From Bacteroidales bacterium UBA1745 (lineage in GTDB: Bacteria > Bacteroidota > Bacteroidia > Bacteroidales > UBA932), in assembly GCA_002314885.1 (NCBI GenBank), contig DCHT01000040.1, positions 190 through 15,196 of the forward strand: a stretch of 15,007 nucleotides of DNA, written 5' to 3'. Shown one piece after another: positions 6,076-13,781 of this stretch. The notes under the pieces were generated by a model. It worked only from the letters and a program-made list of their open reading frames with translations. It was not told the DNA's origin and did not search any database. How positions within the stretch are numbered: the stretch's first letter is position 1; the number at the start of each line of letters is the position of its first letter. Made by a program: the position numbers and the translations under genes.

Positions 6076-8892
6076 ATGAAAAGACTCCTCCTTGTGCTGT
6101 CAACGTTCCTGATGGGCGTGACGGCCTTCGCACAGCGTATAGCCGACGACGAGTGCTTCCGAAAGGGAACGCTTCCGAACGGTATGACCTACTACCTCTG
6201 CCACAATGAGAACCCTGTCGGATGTGCAGACTTCTATATAGCCCACAATGTCGGCGCTCTCCAGGAAGAAGACAACCAGAACGGCCTTGCCCATTTCCTG
6301 GAGCACATGGCCTTCAACGGCACCCGCCACTATCCCGACAAGGGATTGCTGGAATTCCTCGCCAAGGACGGCGTGCGTTTCGGCTATAATGTCAACGCTT
6401 ACACCAGTCGCACCGAGACGGTATATAATATTTCCGCAGTGCCTTTGGTGCGCGAATCCTTCATCGATTCGGTGCTCCTGATTCTGCACGACTGGTCCTG
6501 CGACATCTCCTGTGAGCAGGACGCTTTGGATGCCGAAAGAGGGGTGATCAGCGAGGAATGGAGGCTGCGAGACAATCAGCGCTACAGGATGAACTGCCGT
6601 CAGATGGAACTCATCTATGCGGGCGGCAAGCAGCCAGACCGCACTGTGCTCGGCACTATGGAAGTCATCAACGGCTTCAAGAGGGAAGAGATACTCGACT
6701 TTTATCACGGCTGGTATCGTCCCGATATGCAGGCGGTGATAATCGTCGGCGACTTCGATGTGGCCGCAATGGAAGCAAAGGTGAAGGCGAAGTTCTCGGA
6801 CATCCCTATGCCAGAGAATCCGCATGTCAAGCCGGATTCCTATATGCCGCCCGCGCAGTCTGGTGCCGTATATGTGAATATGACGGATCCCGCCATCAGG
6901 TATCACGCCTTCAAGTCCATATATAAACAGCCGTTTCCGTCCGGAGAGACCAATACAGAAGGTTTTTATAGGGACAAGTTCTGTCGCCTTATAATAACTT
7001 CCGTATTGAGCGACAGGCTCAAGAAGCTGTCCCAGCGTCAGGATAGCCCTCTCCAGAGCGCAGTGGTGGTCACCAGCAGTTACGAGCCCGAGTTCTATAT
7101 TTCCCTGGTGACGATTTCCCCAAGGTCTAAGGACCGCGTCGCCGAGGCCTTTGAGATGACCGAAAGAGAAGTGCAGCGCATCTGTCGCCACGGGGTATCT
7201 GCGCAGGAACTGGAGGTCGCCAAGCTTCAGTTGAGCCAGACTCTGCATCTGGACAGGAGCATAGAAGATTCATCTCCTGTCAACGGGGACCTGGTCAAGG
7301 TCTGCTTGGAGAACTTCCTTCGTTCCTATGCCTGTGTCACCCCTTCTGCCCTGGCCGCAATTCAGTCCGAAATCATTGCCTCCATTTCAATGGCGGACAT
7401 CGCCTCCTATCCGTCCAGGATGTTTGTGGAGAGCGAAAAGATATACTCTACCTGCTGCAATGCATCCGAGGAAAATGACGTGGCCCCATCTGCGGATTGC
7501 ATTAAGGGCATCATAGGTAGAATCTCCGCGGAGGAACTGCCTTCAGACTATCTGTCCTACCCGTCCATAGACTTGGCTGTCGAGGCCGAGCCGGGACGTA
7601 TTCTTTCCCGCAAAAGCATCTCGGCAAACCTGAGCAGATGGACACTGTCCAATGGTGCGACCGTGTGGCTGCGTCACGCCGACAGGATCGACAGCAGCGT
7701 TCACACGGCGATGGAAATCAGTTACGGAAGCGGCTTCAGAGTGGCTCCGGAGGGCAACGTGGCTGCTACGAAATACGCCGCATCCGTGCTCAGGAAATAT
7801 GCTGGCTTCAACGGCTTGCTTAGGACAGAATATAGGAATTACCCATCCTTGGCCGGAATCTCCTCCCTGCTCCATCTGGGCCCGACAAGCGCATCGATGT
7901 CTCTTGGGGCCCGTTCCGACAGGCTTGAGGATATGTTTGCGCTGGCGAATCTACAGATAACGTCTCCGCTCATCTGTACGGAAGAGCTCCTTGAGATTGA
8001 CAAGGCCAGGACTTTGAAAGACCTCGGCAAACCAAAGAAGGACAGGGACCTTTTTGGAGAGCGGGTCAAGAACATATATTACGGTAACAATCCTTGGAAC
8101 GTGAAGGTGGACACAGCTGCCGTCGAGGCCGTGGATATGGAATTCCTCCGACGTTATTTCGAGGCTTCCTTCGCAGATCCTTCGGATATGCAGCTGTTTA
8201 TCTGCACCGATGAGTCCGAGGAACAGATAGCTTCACTGGTGGAGAAATACATTGCTTCCCTGCCGACGCTCGGTACCGTGAAGTATGCGAAAGCGCACCC
8301 TCTCTATCCGGCCTACAAAGGCAATGTGAAGCACTATGAATCCGGTCGTCTGCAGTCCGCTCCGGTTTCGGATGTGAGCTGCAATTTCGCCCGCAGAATG
8401 AAGTTGGACAGACGTACCGTGATTGCCCTCGACATACTTGATTACATTATGTCCGCAAGGTACCTCGCCCTGATCAGGGAGGAGCGTGGTGGCACCTATC
8501 ACGTGGACTTCACCACCTCGGTTTACAGCGATCCTAAGCACCCCGTTGAATCCGTGGTCGCCTTCCAGACCCGTCCCGATATGCGCGACATATTGGTGAA
8601 CGACGTCTATGAGGAAATGGATAGGATGTGCAAGAGCGGTCCGTCAGAAGAAGAAATGTCAGTTGCCGTGAAATACCTGAAGAAGCGTCACGGAGAGCTC
8701 AAGGCCAGACGTGCGCGCTATGTGAGCGGTATGCTGGACGAACTTGAACTCTATGTCGAGGCCGGGCTGCCTTACGACTATGACTACGATGCCGCGATAG
8801 ACGCAATCGATGCCTCATACATAAGAAAAATCGCCCGAAGGATTGCTTCAGGCGATATTCTGACGGCCGTCTATTCCGAAGAGGCCCTCTAG
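6076..8892 (+). CDS. Periplasmic M16-family zinc metallopeptidase (PqqL/FusC-like, two-halves-in-one)
   Basis: This 938-residue peptidase has a signal peptide (1-19, AFA before QRI) and no lipobox, so it should be a soluble periplasmic enzyme. The inverted zinc motif HFLEH gives ligands His73 and His77 and catalytic Glu76. The third ligand is Glu154, exactly 76 residues after the motif, as in the family signature HxxEH(x76)E, with Glu161 following in SEEWR. Substrate-cleft residues are visible as NVNAYTSRTET (105-115). The second half (from about 520) has no zinc motif but keeps the R...Y pair (Arg801, Tyr808, seven apart) used to hold substrate. This is the single-chain clamshell arrangement, and the length is close to PqqL. 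M16 enzymes cut unfolded or small polypeptides inside a closed chamber. As last gene of the operon after a TonB-dependent receptor, it resembles FusC and PqqL, which process imported proteins. It holds 17 Cys by my count, all in the mature part. Its stop codon interlocks with that of the convergent gene. Confidence 0.93.
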   Translation: MKRLLLVLSTFLMGVTAFAQRIADDECFRKGTLPNGMTYYLCHNENPVGCADFYIAHNVGALQEEDNQNGLAHFLEHMAFNGTRHYPDKGLLEFLAKDGVRFGYNVNAYTSRTETVYNISAVPLVRESFIDSVLLILHDWSCDISCEQDALDAERGVISEEWRLRDNQRYRMNCRQMELIYAGGKQPDRTVLGTMEVINGFKREEILDFYHGWYRPDMQAVIIVGDFDVAAMEAKVKAKFSDIPMPENPHVKPDSYMPPAQSGAVYVNMTDPAIRYHAFKSIYKQPFPSGETNTEGFYRDKFCRLIITSVLSDRLKKLSQRQDSPLQSAVVVTSSYEPEFYISLVTISPRSKDRVAEAFEMTEREVQRICRHGVSAQELEVAKLQLSQTLHLDRSIEDSSPVNGDLVKVCLENFLRSYACVTPSALAAIQSEIIASISMADIASYPSRMFVESEKIYSTCCNASEENDVAPSADCIKGIIGRISAEELPSDYLSYPSIDLAVEAEPGRILSRKSISANLSRWTLSNGATVWLRHADRIDSSVHTAMEISYGSGFRVAPEGNVAATKYAASVLRKYAGFNGLLRTEYRNYPSLAGISSLLHLGPTSASMSLGARSDRLEDMFALANLQITSPLICTEELLEIDKARTLKDLGKPKKDRDLFGERVKNIYYGNNPWNVKVDTAAVEAVDMEFLRRYFEASFADPSDMQLFICTDESEEQIASLVEKYIASLPTLGTVKYAKAHPLYPAYKGNVKHYESGRLQSAPVSDVSCNFARRMKLDRRTVIALDILDYIMSARYLALIREERGGTYHVDFTTSVYSDPKHPVESVVAFQTRPDMRDILVNDVYEEMDRMCKSGPSEEEMSVAVKYLKKRHGELKARRARYVSGMLDELELYVEAGLPYDYDYDAAIDAIDASYIRKIARRIASGDILTAVYSEEAL
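8831..8855 (-). terminator. Intrinsic terminator of the minus-strand acyltransferase gene, embedded in the M16 coding sequence
   Basis: On the minus strand a 10-bp stem (TCGCCTGAAG with CTTCGGGCGA, loop CAATC) is followed at once by TTTTTCTT (complement of 8823-8830). The stem is continuous on this strand because the odd position is a U-G wobble; on the plus strand the same position is a C-A mismatch. This asymmetry and the T-tract both point to the minus strand. It begins 34 bases past the acyltransferase stop, within the last codons of the peptidase gene. Confidence 0.75.
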
Positions 8893-9995
8893 ATTTTCAG
8901 GAAAATCTTCTTCTTGTATAGGAACCAGCAGAAGAGCCAGCAGAGCGTGAGGCTGCCGGCGGAGAGGATTACTGCGCGCCAGGCTGGTGAGCAGAGATCC
9001 GCAAGGCCGCCGAGGAAGAATTTGTTGGTATAGCTGAAGTCCACGACGCGCTTGGTGAGGTAGATGGTGATGGAGTTCATACCGAAGAGGCAGAATGGGA
9101 GGCTCCATTTCCTCCAGCCCTTTACGTCGATTATCCAGTAGAAAATGGCCATCATAGCCACTGAATAGGCCCCGGCGACGAGTACGAAGGTACTGGTCCA
9201 GATCTTCTTTATGATAGGGAATTCAAGGCTCCAGAGCAGGCCCACGGCGAGCATTGCGGCTGCGGAGCCGAGCATATAGAGCGTCTTGCGATTGCCTGAA
9301 ATCTTCTCCTCCGGGATGCGTATGAACTCACCTGTGAACATACCCAGCATTGCGGTCACTACGGCCGGGATCACGCTGAGAATGCCCTCGGGATCGAAGG
9401 TGCCCTGATAGAGTTTGCCCGGCAGGCAGATGCGGTCGATGAAGCCGGGGAGGCAGCCGTCCATCGAATATGGGTCGGCCCCCGGGACGTCCGGGGCGGG
9501 CACGAACTTCAGCAGCAGCCAGTAACCCACCAGCAGGCAGGCGGCGATAATCGCCCTGGTCTTCGGCTTGAAGTTGATGAAAAGCAGCGCAGCGAACATC
9601 CACGCCAGTCCTATGTGCTGGAGCACGCCCGCATAGCGCAGATGTGCGAAATCGAACTTGAGCAATCCGTTATATACTATGCCTATGAACACGAGCATCA
9701 GCCCCCTGTAGAAGATCTTTCCATAGACTCTTCCGCGTGTGAAGCCCTTGCTCAGCTGCTTTGCGTAGGAGAAAGGATAGCTGACTCCGGCCAGGAAGAG
9801 GAAGAGAGGAAAAATCGTGTCGTGGTGGCGGAATCCCTCCCAGTCCACGTGCGTCATCTGCACGGCCAGCCAGGATTCGGTGCCGTTGGGAAAAAGGTTG
9901 CAGATGTTCCAGATGAGGGTTGCAAGACCCATTATGAACATCATATCGAAACCCCTGAGCGCATCCAGGGACATCAGTCTTTCGTCTGCTTTCAT
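8889..9995 (-). CDS. DUF5009 / HGSNAT-like membrane acyltransferase
   Basis: This 368-residue polytopic inner-membrane protein has about ten hydrophobic segments. Motifs follow the family related to heparan-alpha-glucosaminide N-acetyltransferase (NagX/DUF5009): SLDALRGFDM (9-18) before the first membrane helix; HVDWEGFRHHDTIFPLFLF (49-67), in which His49 lines up with the catalytic His of HGSNAT by my reading; RYAGVLQHIG, close to the usual GVLQRI motif; FDPEGILSVIPAVVT; and WTSTFVLVAGAYS. Such enzymes are thought to pass acetyl groups from cytoplasmic acetyl-CoA to amino sugars across the membrane. The exact acceptor here is not shown. The open frame runs on to 10352, but the ATG at 9993-9995 gives the right N-terminus, while the extension would cross the intergenic promoter and cdaA. 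It is a single-gene unit, convergent with the peptidase gene and divergent from cdaA. Confidence 0.88.
   Translation of the reverse strand: MKADERLMSLDALRGFDMMFIMGLATLIWNICNLFPNGTESWLAVQMTHVDWEGFRHHDTIFPLFLFLAGVSYPFSYAKQLSKGFTRGRVYGKIFYRGLMLVFIGIVYNGLLKFDFAHLRYAGVLQHIGLAWMFAALLFINFKPKTRAIIAACLLVGYWLLLKFVPAPDVPGADPYSMDGCLPGFIDRICLPGKLYQGTFDPEGILSVIPAVVTAMLGMFTGEFIRIPEEKISGNRKTLYMLGSAAAMLAVGLLWSLEFPIIKKIWTSTFVLVAGAYSVAMMAIFYWIIDVKGWRKWSLPFCLFGMNSITIYLTKRVVDFSYTNKFFLGGLADLCSPAWRAVILSAGSLTLCWLFCWFLYKKKIFLKI
8891..8908 (+). terminator. Weak candidate terminator hairpin of the envelope operon
   Basis: A 7-bp AT-rich hairpin (AGATTTT, loop CAGG, AAAATCT) begins in the peptidase stop codon and is followed by TCTTCTTGT, which is T-rich but interrupted. 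It lies inside the 3' end of the convergent gene. The stem is weak, so read-through or Rho-dependent ending is equally possible. Confidence 0.3.
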
Positions 9996-10016
9996 ATTAT
10001 GTAATAAGTCTGTAAG

Positions 10017-10044
10017 GCAAAGATAGATATTTTTGTATCTTTGC
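10017..10044. promoter_or_regulatory. Overlapping divergent promoters forming an inverted repeat
   Basis: The 73-bp gap between the acyltransferase gene and cdaA contains a perfect 9-bp inverted repeat, GCAAAGATA (10017-10025) and TATCTTTGC (10036-10044), 10 bases apart. Each arm includes TATCTTTG, a full match to the Bacteroidota -7 consensus, one facing each way (10036-10043 right, 10018-10025 left). Expected start sites would leave leaders of about 20 bases to cdaA (ATG 10069) and a little less to the acyltransferase gene (ATG 9995). A further TATTTTTG (10028-10035, +) abuts the right arm. Recognisable -33 TTG elements are absent on both sides at normal spacing. Each promoter's spacer would contain the other's -7 element. 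Confidence 0.65.
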
Positions 10045-10068
10045 GAGCGTATAATAATTTGGAAAGAT

Positions 10069-10872
10069 ATGCCTTTAGCAGCATTCGGCTTTTTGAATAT
10101 GACGGTTGCGGACGTCCTCGACATCCTGCTCGTCGCCATAATAATATACCTGGTCTTCAGATGGATCAAGGGCTCGTCCGCGATGAGCCTCTTCCTCGCC
10201 GTGCTGTCCCTGCTCCTCCTCAAAGTGGTGGTGACGGCTCTCAAGATGAAGATGATGATGACGCTTATGGACACCCTCTTGGACGTGGGTGTAATAGCGC
10301 TCATCGTGATATTCCAGCCTGAAATCAGGCGTTTCCTCGTGTCTCTGGGCAACCGCTACCGCGAGGTAAAGTGGTTCAACAAATTTATGGGCAGGGTCTT
10401 CGACCGCGACATTTCCCGCTCCAGCGAGATGGTCGAGGAGCTCTCTGAGGCCGTCAGGATGATGTCCGAGGAGAAGACGGGCGCCCTAATCGTGCTGCCT
10501 CACACCAACCGCCTCGACGACATCGTGGAGACCGGCGACAAGATCGACGCCCGTGTCAGCCGCAGGCTCATAATGAACATATTCTTCAAGAACTCGCCGC
10601 TTCACGACGGAGCGATGATCATATCCGACGGACGCATAGTCGCCGCCCGCTGTACCCTTCCTATGACCCAGAAGGCAAATATTCCGGCCAGCTTCGGAAT
10701 GAGGCACAAGGCCGCGATCGGAGTTTCCGAACAGACGGATGCCGAGGTCATACTCGTTTCCGAGCAGACGGGACATATCTGCTACGTCAAGGCTGGTGAG
10801 TTCACCATCATCTCCAACATCAACGAATTGAAGCAGGAACTGCTGAATGGATCTCGCGCAGAAAACGCTTAG
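10069..10872 (+). CDS. cdaA: Membrane diadenylate cyclase CdaA (c-di-AMP synthase)
   Basis: The enzyme makes cyclic di-AMP from two ATP, with release of two pyrophosphates. Its 267 residues match the usual CdaA length. Three N-terminal membrane helices (about 13-33, 38-57, 66-86) are followed by a short linker and the cytoplasmic DAC domain (about 100-260). The ATP-binding DGA motif is present (Asp180-Gly181-Ala182, in SPLHDGAMII). The second motif, normally RHR, reads Arg212-His213-Lys214, a conservative change in a residue that contacts the ATP phosphates in the family. The ATG at 10069 was chosen over a TTG at 10033 because the latter lies inside the -7 region; GGAAAG at 10061-10066 may help ribosome binding. 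No CdaR-like partner lies alongside. The last 26 bases overlap mutS2, so translation of the two is probably coupled. Confidence 0.94.
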   Translation: MPLAAFGFLNMTVADVLDILLVAIIIYLVFRWIKGSSAMSLFLAVLSLLLLKVVVTALKMKMMMTLMDTLLDVGVIALIVIFQPEIRRFLVSLGNRYREVKWFNKFMGRVFDRDISRSSEMVEELSEAVRMMSEEKTGALIVLPHTNRLDDIVETGDKIDARVSRRLIMNIFFKNSPLHDGAMIISDGRIVAARCTLPMTQKANIPASFGMRHKAAIGVSEQTDAEVILVSEQTGHICYVKAGEFTIISNINELKQELLNGSRAENA

Positions 10873-13390
10873 GCTCGAACAGAAGCTTGGCTTTGACCGC
10901 ATCAGGGCGGCCATCTCCGACAAGTGTTCCACCTCATACGCGGTGGACAGGGTTGCCGGGGAGGCTTTCACGTCCCACGAGAAAGAGATTCGCAGACGTC
11001 TTCTCCTCACGGATGAGATGCGTCTGATTATGATGTTCGAGGAGTCATTCCCGACCGCGGGCTACATCGATTGCCTCGACTTCCTGAAACCGTTGGAGCG
11101 TCAGGGCGTCAACCTCGACCTCATCTCCCTGCGCAAGCTCAAGACTATGCTGGAGACCCTCCGCAAAGTGTCTTCCTTCTTCGCGGGAATCAAGGACGGA
11201 GTGTATCCGAACCTCAAGAGAATGTCCTCGCAGGTGGCTTCCTTCCCGGAGGTCCAGCGCAAGATAGATTCCATACTCGACCGCTACGGCAATGTCAAGG
11301 ACACGGCCTCCGATGCCCTGTTCGACATCCGCCGCTCCCTCAAGGAAAAGGAAGGCGTCATCTCCCGCAGGATGTCCGCCATCCTCAAGAAGGCCCAGAT
11401 GGAAGGCCTTGTGGACGAAGATGCCGCAGTGAGCGTCAGGGACGGCAAGATGCTGATTCCGGTTCCGGCCGTGAACAAACGCAAGCTCCAGGGTTTCGTG
11501 TATGACGAGTCCGCCACGGGCAAGACGGCCTTCATAGAGCCGGCCGAGGTGGTGGAACTCGACAACGAGATAAAGGAACTTCAGTTTGCCGAGCAGCGCG
11601 AGATACTCCGCATACTCGTGGAATTCTCCGAGTTCGTAAGGCCATTCGTGCCCGACCTCGTTGCGGCCGCCTCCTTCCTCGGAGAGATGGACTTCCTGAT
11701 GGCAAAGGCACAGTACGCCCTTGAAATCATCGCCGGTATGCCGGTCATCTCAGACAACTCCGAGATGAACCTGCGCAAGGCCCGCCACCCTCTGCTGGAG
11801 AAGGCCCTCCGCCGCGAAGGCAAGCAGATAGTCCCTACCACCGTGACCCTCACGGGGGACAAGCACATCCTGCTCATCTCAGGCCCGAACGCCGGCGGCA
11901 AGTCCGTCTGCCTGAAGACTGTGGGCCTGCTGCAGTATATGTTCCAGTGGGGTATGCTGATCCCGACCTCCGAGACCTCGGAGATGATGATATTCGACCG
12001 TGTGATGGTCGATATAGGCGACGACCAGTCCCTGGACAATGATCTCAGTACCTATAGTTCCTTCCTCGTGAATATGAAGGAGATGATGGGCGAGGCCGAC
12101 TCCAAGACCCTCGTGCTCATAGACGAGTTCGGCAGCGGCACCGAGCCTGCAGCCGGCGGCGCCATAGCGGAGGCCCTGCTTGCGGAAATGGACCGCAGGG
12201 GCGTATATGGCGTCATCACCACTCACTATACCAACCTGAAGCTCTATGCGTCAGGGGAGAACGGCGTCATCAACGGTGCTATGCTCTTCGACGCCAAGAA
12301 CATTTCTCCGATGTTCAAACTGGAGATAGGCCTCCCTGGCAATTCCTTCGCCTTCGAGCTCGCCCGCAAGATGGGTCTGCCCGAGGAAATCATCAAGGAT
12401 GCCGAGAGCCGTGCAGGAGAGGAATTCGTGGGCATCGAGCGCAACCTCCGAAAGATTGCGCGCAATCGCAAGGCCCTCGACGAGAAGCTCGAGCGAATCA
12501 AGGCCACGGACAGGACCCTCGAGAACATAACCGACAAGTACCAGAAGGAACTGCAGGGCATCAAGCAGCTCAAGAAGGAGATACTCGACCAGGCCCACGC
12601 CGAGGCTGCGGAAATCATAGCCGGAGCCAACCGCCAGGTGGAGAAGACCATCAAGGACATCAAGGAGAGCCAGGCCGAGAAGGAAGCCACCAAGGAAGCC
12701 CGCAAGGAGCTCCAGGACTTTATGGGTCTCTTCGCTGCCCGCAAGGAGCAGGAGCAGAAGGAAAAGGACGAGTACATCGAGCGCAAGATAAAGCAGCTGG
12801 ACGCCCGCAAGGAGCGCCAGAAAGAACGCAAGGAACGCCGGGCGGATGAGAATCAGAAGGCGGAACTTGCAAGGCAGCAGGAAGAGCAGGCCCGCGAGGA
12901 CGCCTTCCGCAACGCGCCTCTGAAGGTGGGCGAGAAGGTCCGCGTGAAGAGCAACGGTATGGTCGGAGAAGTCATAAGGGTGTCCGACAAGGCCATTCAG
13001 GTGACCATAGGCAACATCGTCAGCAAGCTCTCCCGCGACAAGGTGGAGAGGATCACTTCCAACGAATACCGCAGTGCGACCAAGGTGGCGGACCGCCACG
13101 TGACGCGCATCAAGGTGGATGCTTCCATCACGGAACGCAAGCTGAATTTCAAGACTGAACTGGACGTGCGCGGCGAAAGAGTGAACGACGCCCTGGAGAA
13201 GGTCACGCGCTTCGTGGACGATGCCATAATGCTGAACGTGAACAGCGTGAGAATCATCCACGGCAAGGGCACCGGAGCCCTGAGGGAGGAGATACAGAAG
13301 TTCCTCCGGACCAATCCGGGAGTAGCCTCGGTTGCGGACGAACACATACAGTTCGGCGGAACGGGAGTTACGATAGTGACATTTGATTGA
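10847..13390 (+). CDS. mutS2: MutS2 family ATPase with C-terminal Smr nuclease domain
   Basis: This 847-residue protein is complete. Order: N-terminal core and clamp (about 1-310) without a mismatch-reading domain; ATPase domain with Walker A GPNAGGKS (346-353), the MutS signature DDQSLDNDLSTYSSF, Walker B LVLIDEF (Asp426, Glu427) and THYTNLK; a charged coiled coil (about 510-690, very rich in Lys, Glu and Arg); a small beta-barrel KOW-like segment (about 690-735); and the Smr domain with LDVRG (772-776) and HGKGTG (805-810), the nicking-domain motifs. In different bacteria MutS2 has been linked to suppression of recombination and to splitting of collided ribosomes; which applies here is not visible. 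The ATG at 10847 sits inside the end of cdaA with AGGA eight bases upstream (10835-10838), supporting a coupled start. The yraN-family gene starts 10 bases after its stop. Confidence 0.96.
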   Translation: MDLAQKTLRLEQKLGFDRIRAAISDKCSTSYAVDRVAGEAFTSHEKEIRRRLLLTDEMRLIMMFEESFPTAGYIDCLDFLKPLERQGVNLDLISLRKLKTMLETLRKVSSFFAGIKDGVYPNLKRMSSQVASFPEVQRKIDSILDRYGNVKDTASDALFDIRRSLKEKEGVISRRMSAILKKAQMEGLVDEDAAVSVRDGKMLIPVPAVNKRKLQGFVYDESATGKTAFIEPAEVVELDNEIKELQFAEQREILRILVEFSEFVRPFVPDLVAAASFLGEMDFLMAKAQYALEIIAGMPVISDNSEMNLRKARHPLLEKALRREGKQIVPTTVTLTGDKHILLISGPNAGGKSVCLKTVGLLQYMFQWGMLIPTSETSEMMIFDRVMVDIGDDQSLDNDLSTYSSFLVNMKEMMGEADSKTLVLIDEFGSGTEPAAGGAIAEALLAEMDRRGVYGVITTHYTNLKLYASGENGVINGAMLFDAKNISPMFKLEIGLPGNSFAFELARKMGLPEEIIKDAESRAGEEFVGIERNLRKIARNRKALDEKLERIKATDRTLENITDKYQKELQGIKQLKKEILDQAHAEAAEIIAGANRQVEKTIKDIKESQAEKEATKEARKELQDFMGLFAARKEQEQKEKDEYIERKIKQLDARKERQKERKERRADENQKAELARQQEEQAREDAFRNAPLKVGEKVRVKSNGMVGEVIRVSDKAIQVTIGNIVSKLSRDKVERITSNEYRSATKVADRHVTRIKVDASITERKLNFKTELDVRGERVNDALEKVTRFVDDAIMLNVNSVRIIHGKGTGALREEIQKFLRTNPGVASVADEHIQFGGTGVTIVTFD

Positions 13391-13400
13391 AACCACATAT

Positions 13401-13781
13401 ATGAGTGAAGAGAGAAAGAGAACAGGAGACAGGGGAGAAGAGGCAGTGAGCAGGTTTCTCGAGGCGCAGGGACAGCAGATACTGGAAAGGAATTACAGGG
13501 CGGGGCACCTGGAGATAGACATCATCTCCCTGGCTCTTGACGGAGTCCATTTCGTCGAAGTGAAGACCCGCAGGCCGCCTATGCAGGCAGATCCGCAGGA
13601 TTGTGTGACATTGCCTAAGCAGAGACGTCTTGTCAAGGCCGCCTTGGCATACCTTTCGAAGCAGAAAAACCCGATGATCAGGGACCTCGAAAGTCACTTC
13701 GACGTGGCCTCGGTGGTACTTGACGGAGACAGCGAAACAATTGAAGTCTACAAGGACGCATTTATACCGATATACTTATGA
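13401..13781 (+). CDS. YraN family (UPF0102) nuclease-fold protein
   Basis: This 126-residue protein has the compact restriction-endonuclease/Holliday-resolvase-like fold of the YraN family. Family motifs are visible: GDRGEEAVSRFLEAQG (9-24), NYRAGHLEIDIIS with Asp40, and FVEVKTR with Glu53 and Lys55. Together they form the E-D-ExK set of metal-dependent nucleases. Biological role and activity are not established for most members. The ATG at 13401 was preferred to a TTG at 13383, which overlaps mutS2 and would add seven unusual residues (MIETTY plus Met). The stop TGA overlaps the next gene's start as ATGA, so translation is probably coupled. Sitting beside mutS2 fits a DNA-processing role, but this is inference from context. 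Confidence 0.93.
   Translation: MSEERKRTGDRGEEAVSRFLEAQGQQILERNYRAGHLEIDIISLALDGVHFVEVKTRRPPMQADPQDCVTLPKQRRLVKAALAYLSKQKNPMIRDLESHFDVASVVLDGDSETIEVYKDAFIPIYL

Noticed and set aside
6100..7248. 382-codon open frame on the minus strand
   Set aside because: It is wholly antisense to the M16 peptidase gene, shows no recognisable family and is explained by codon bias of the real gene.
9996..10352. Upstream extension of the acyltransferase frame to 487 residues
   Set aside because: It would run antisense through cdaA and the divergent promoter; the family N-terminal motif begins just after the ATG at 9995.
12251..13396. 381-codon Leu/Val-rich minus-strand frame
   Set aside because: It is the mirror of the Lys/Glu-rich coiled coil of MutS2; Leu-rich antisense frames are expected there.
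13383..13400. TTG start for the YraN-family gene
   Set aside because: The ATG at 13401 begins directly before the conserved region and the extra residues match nothing in the family.
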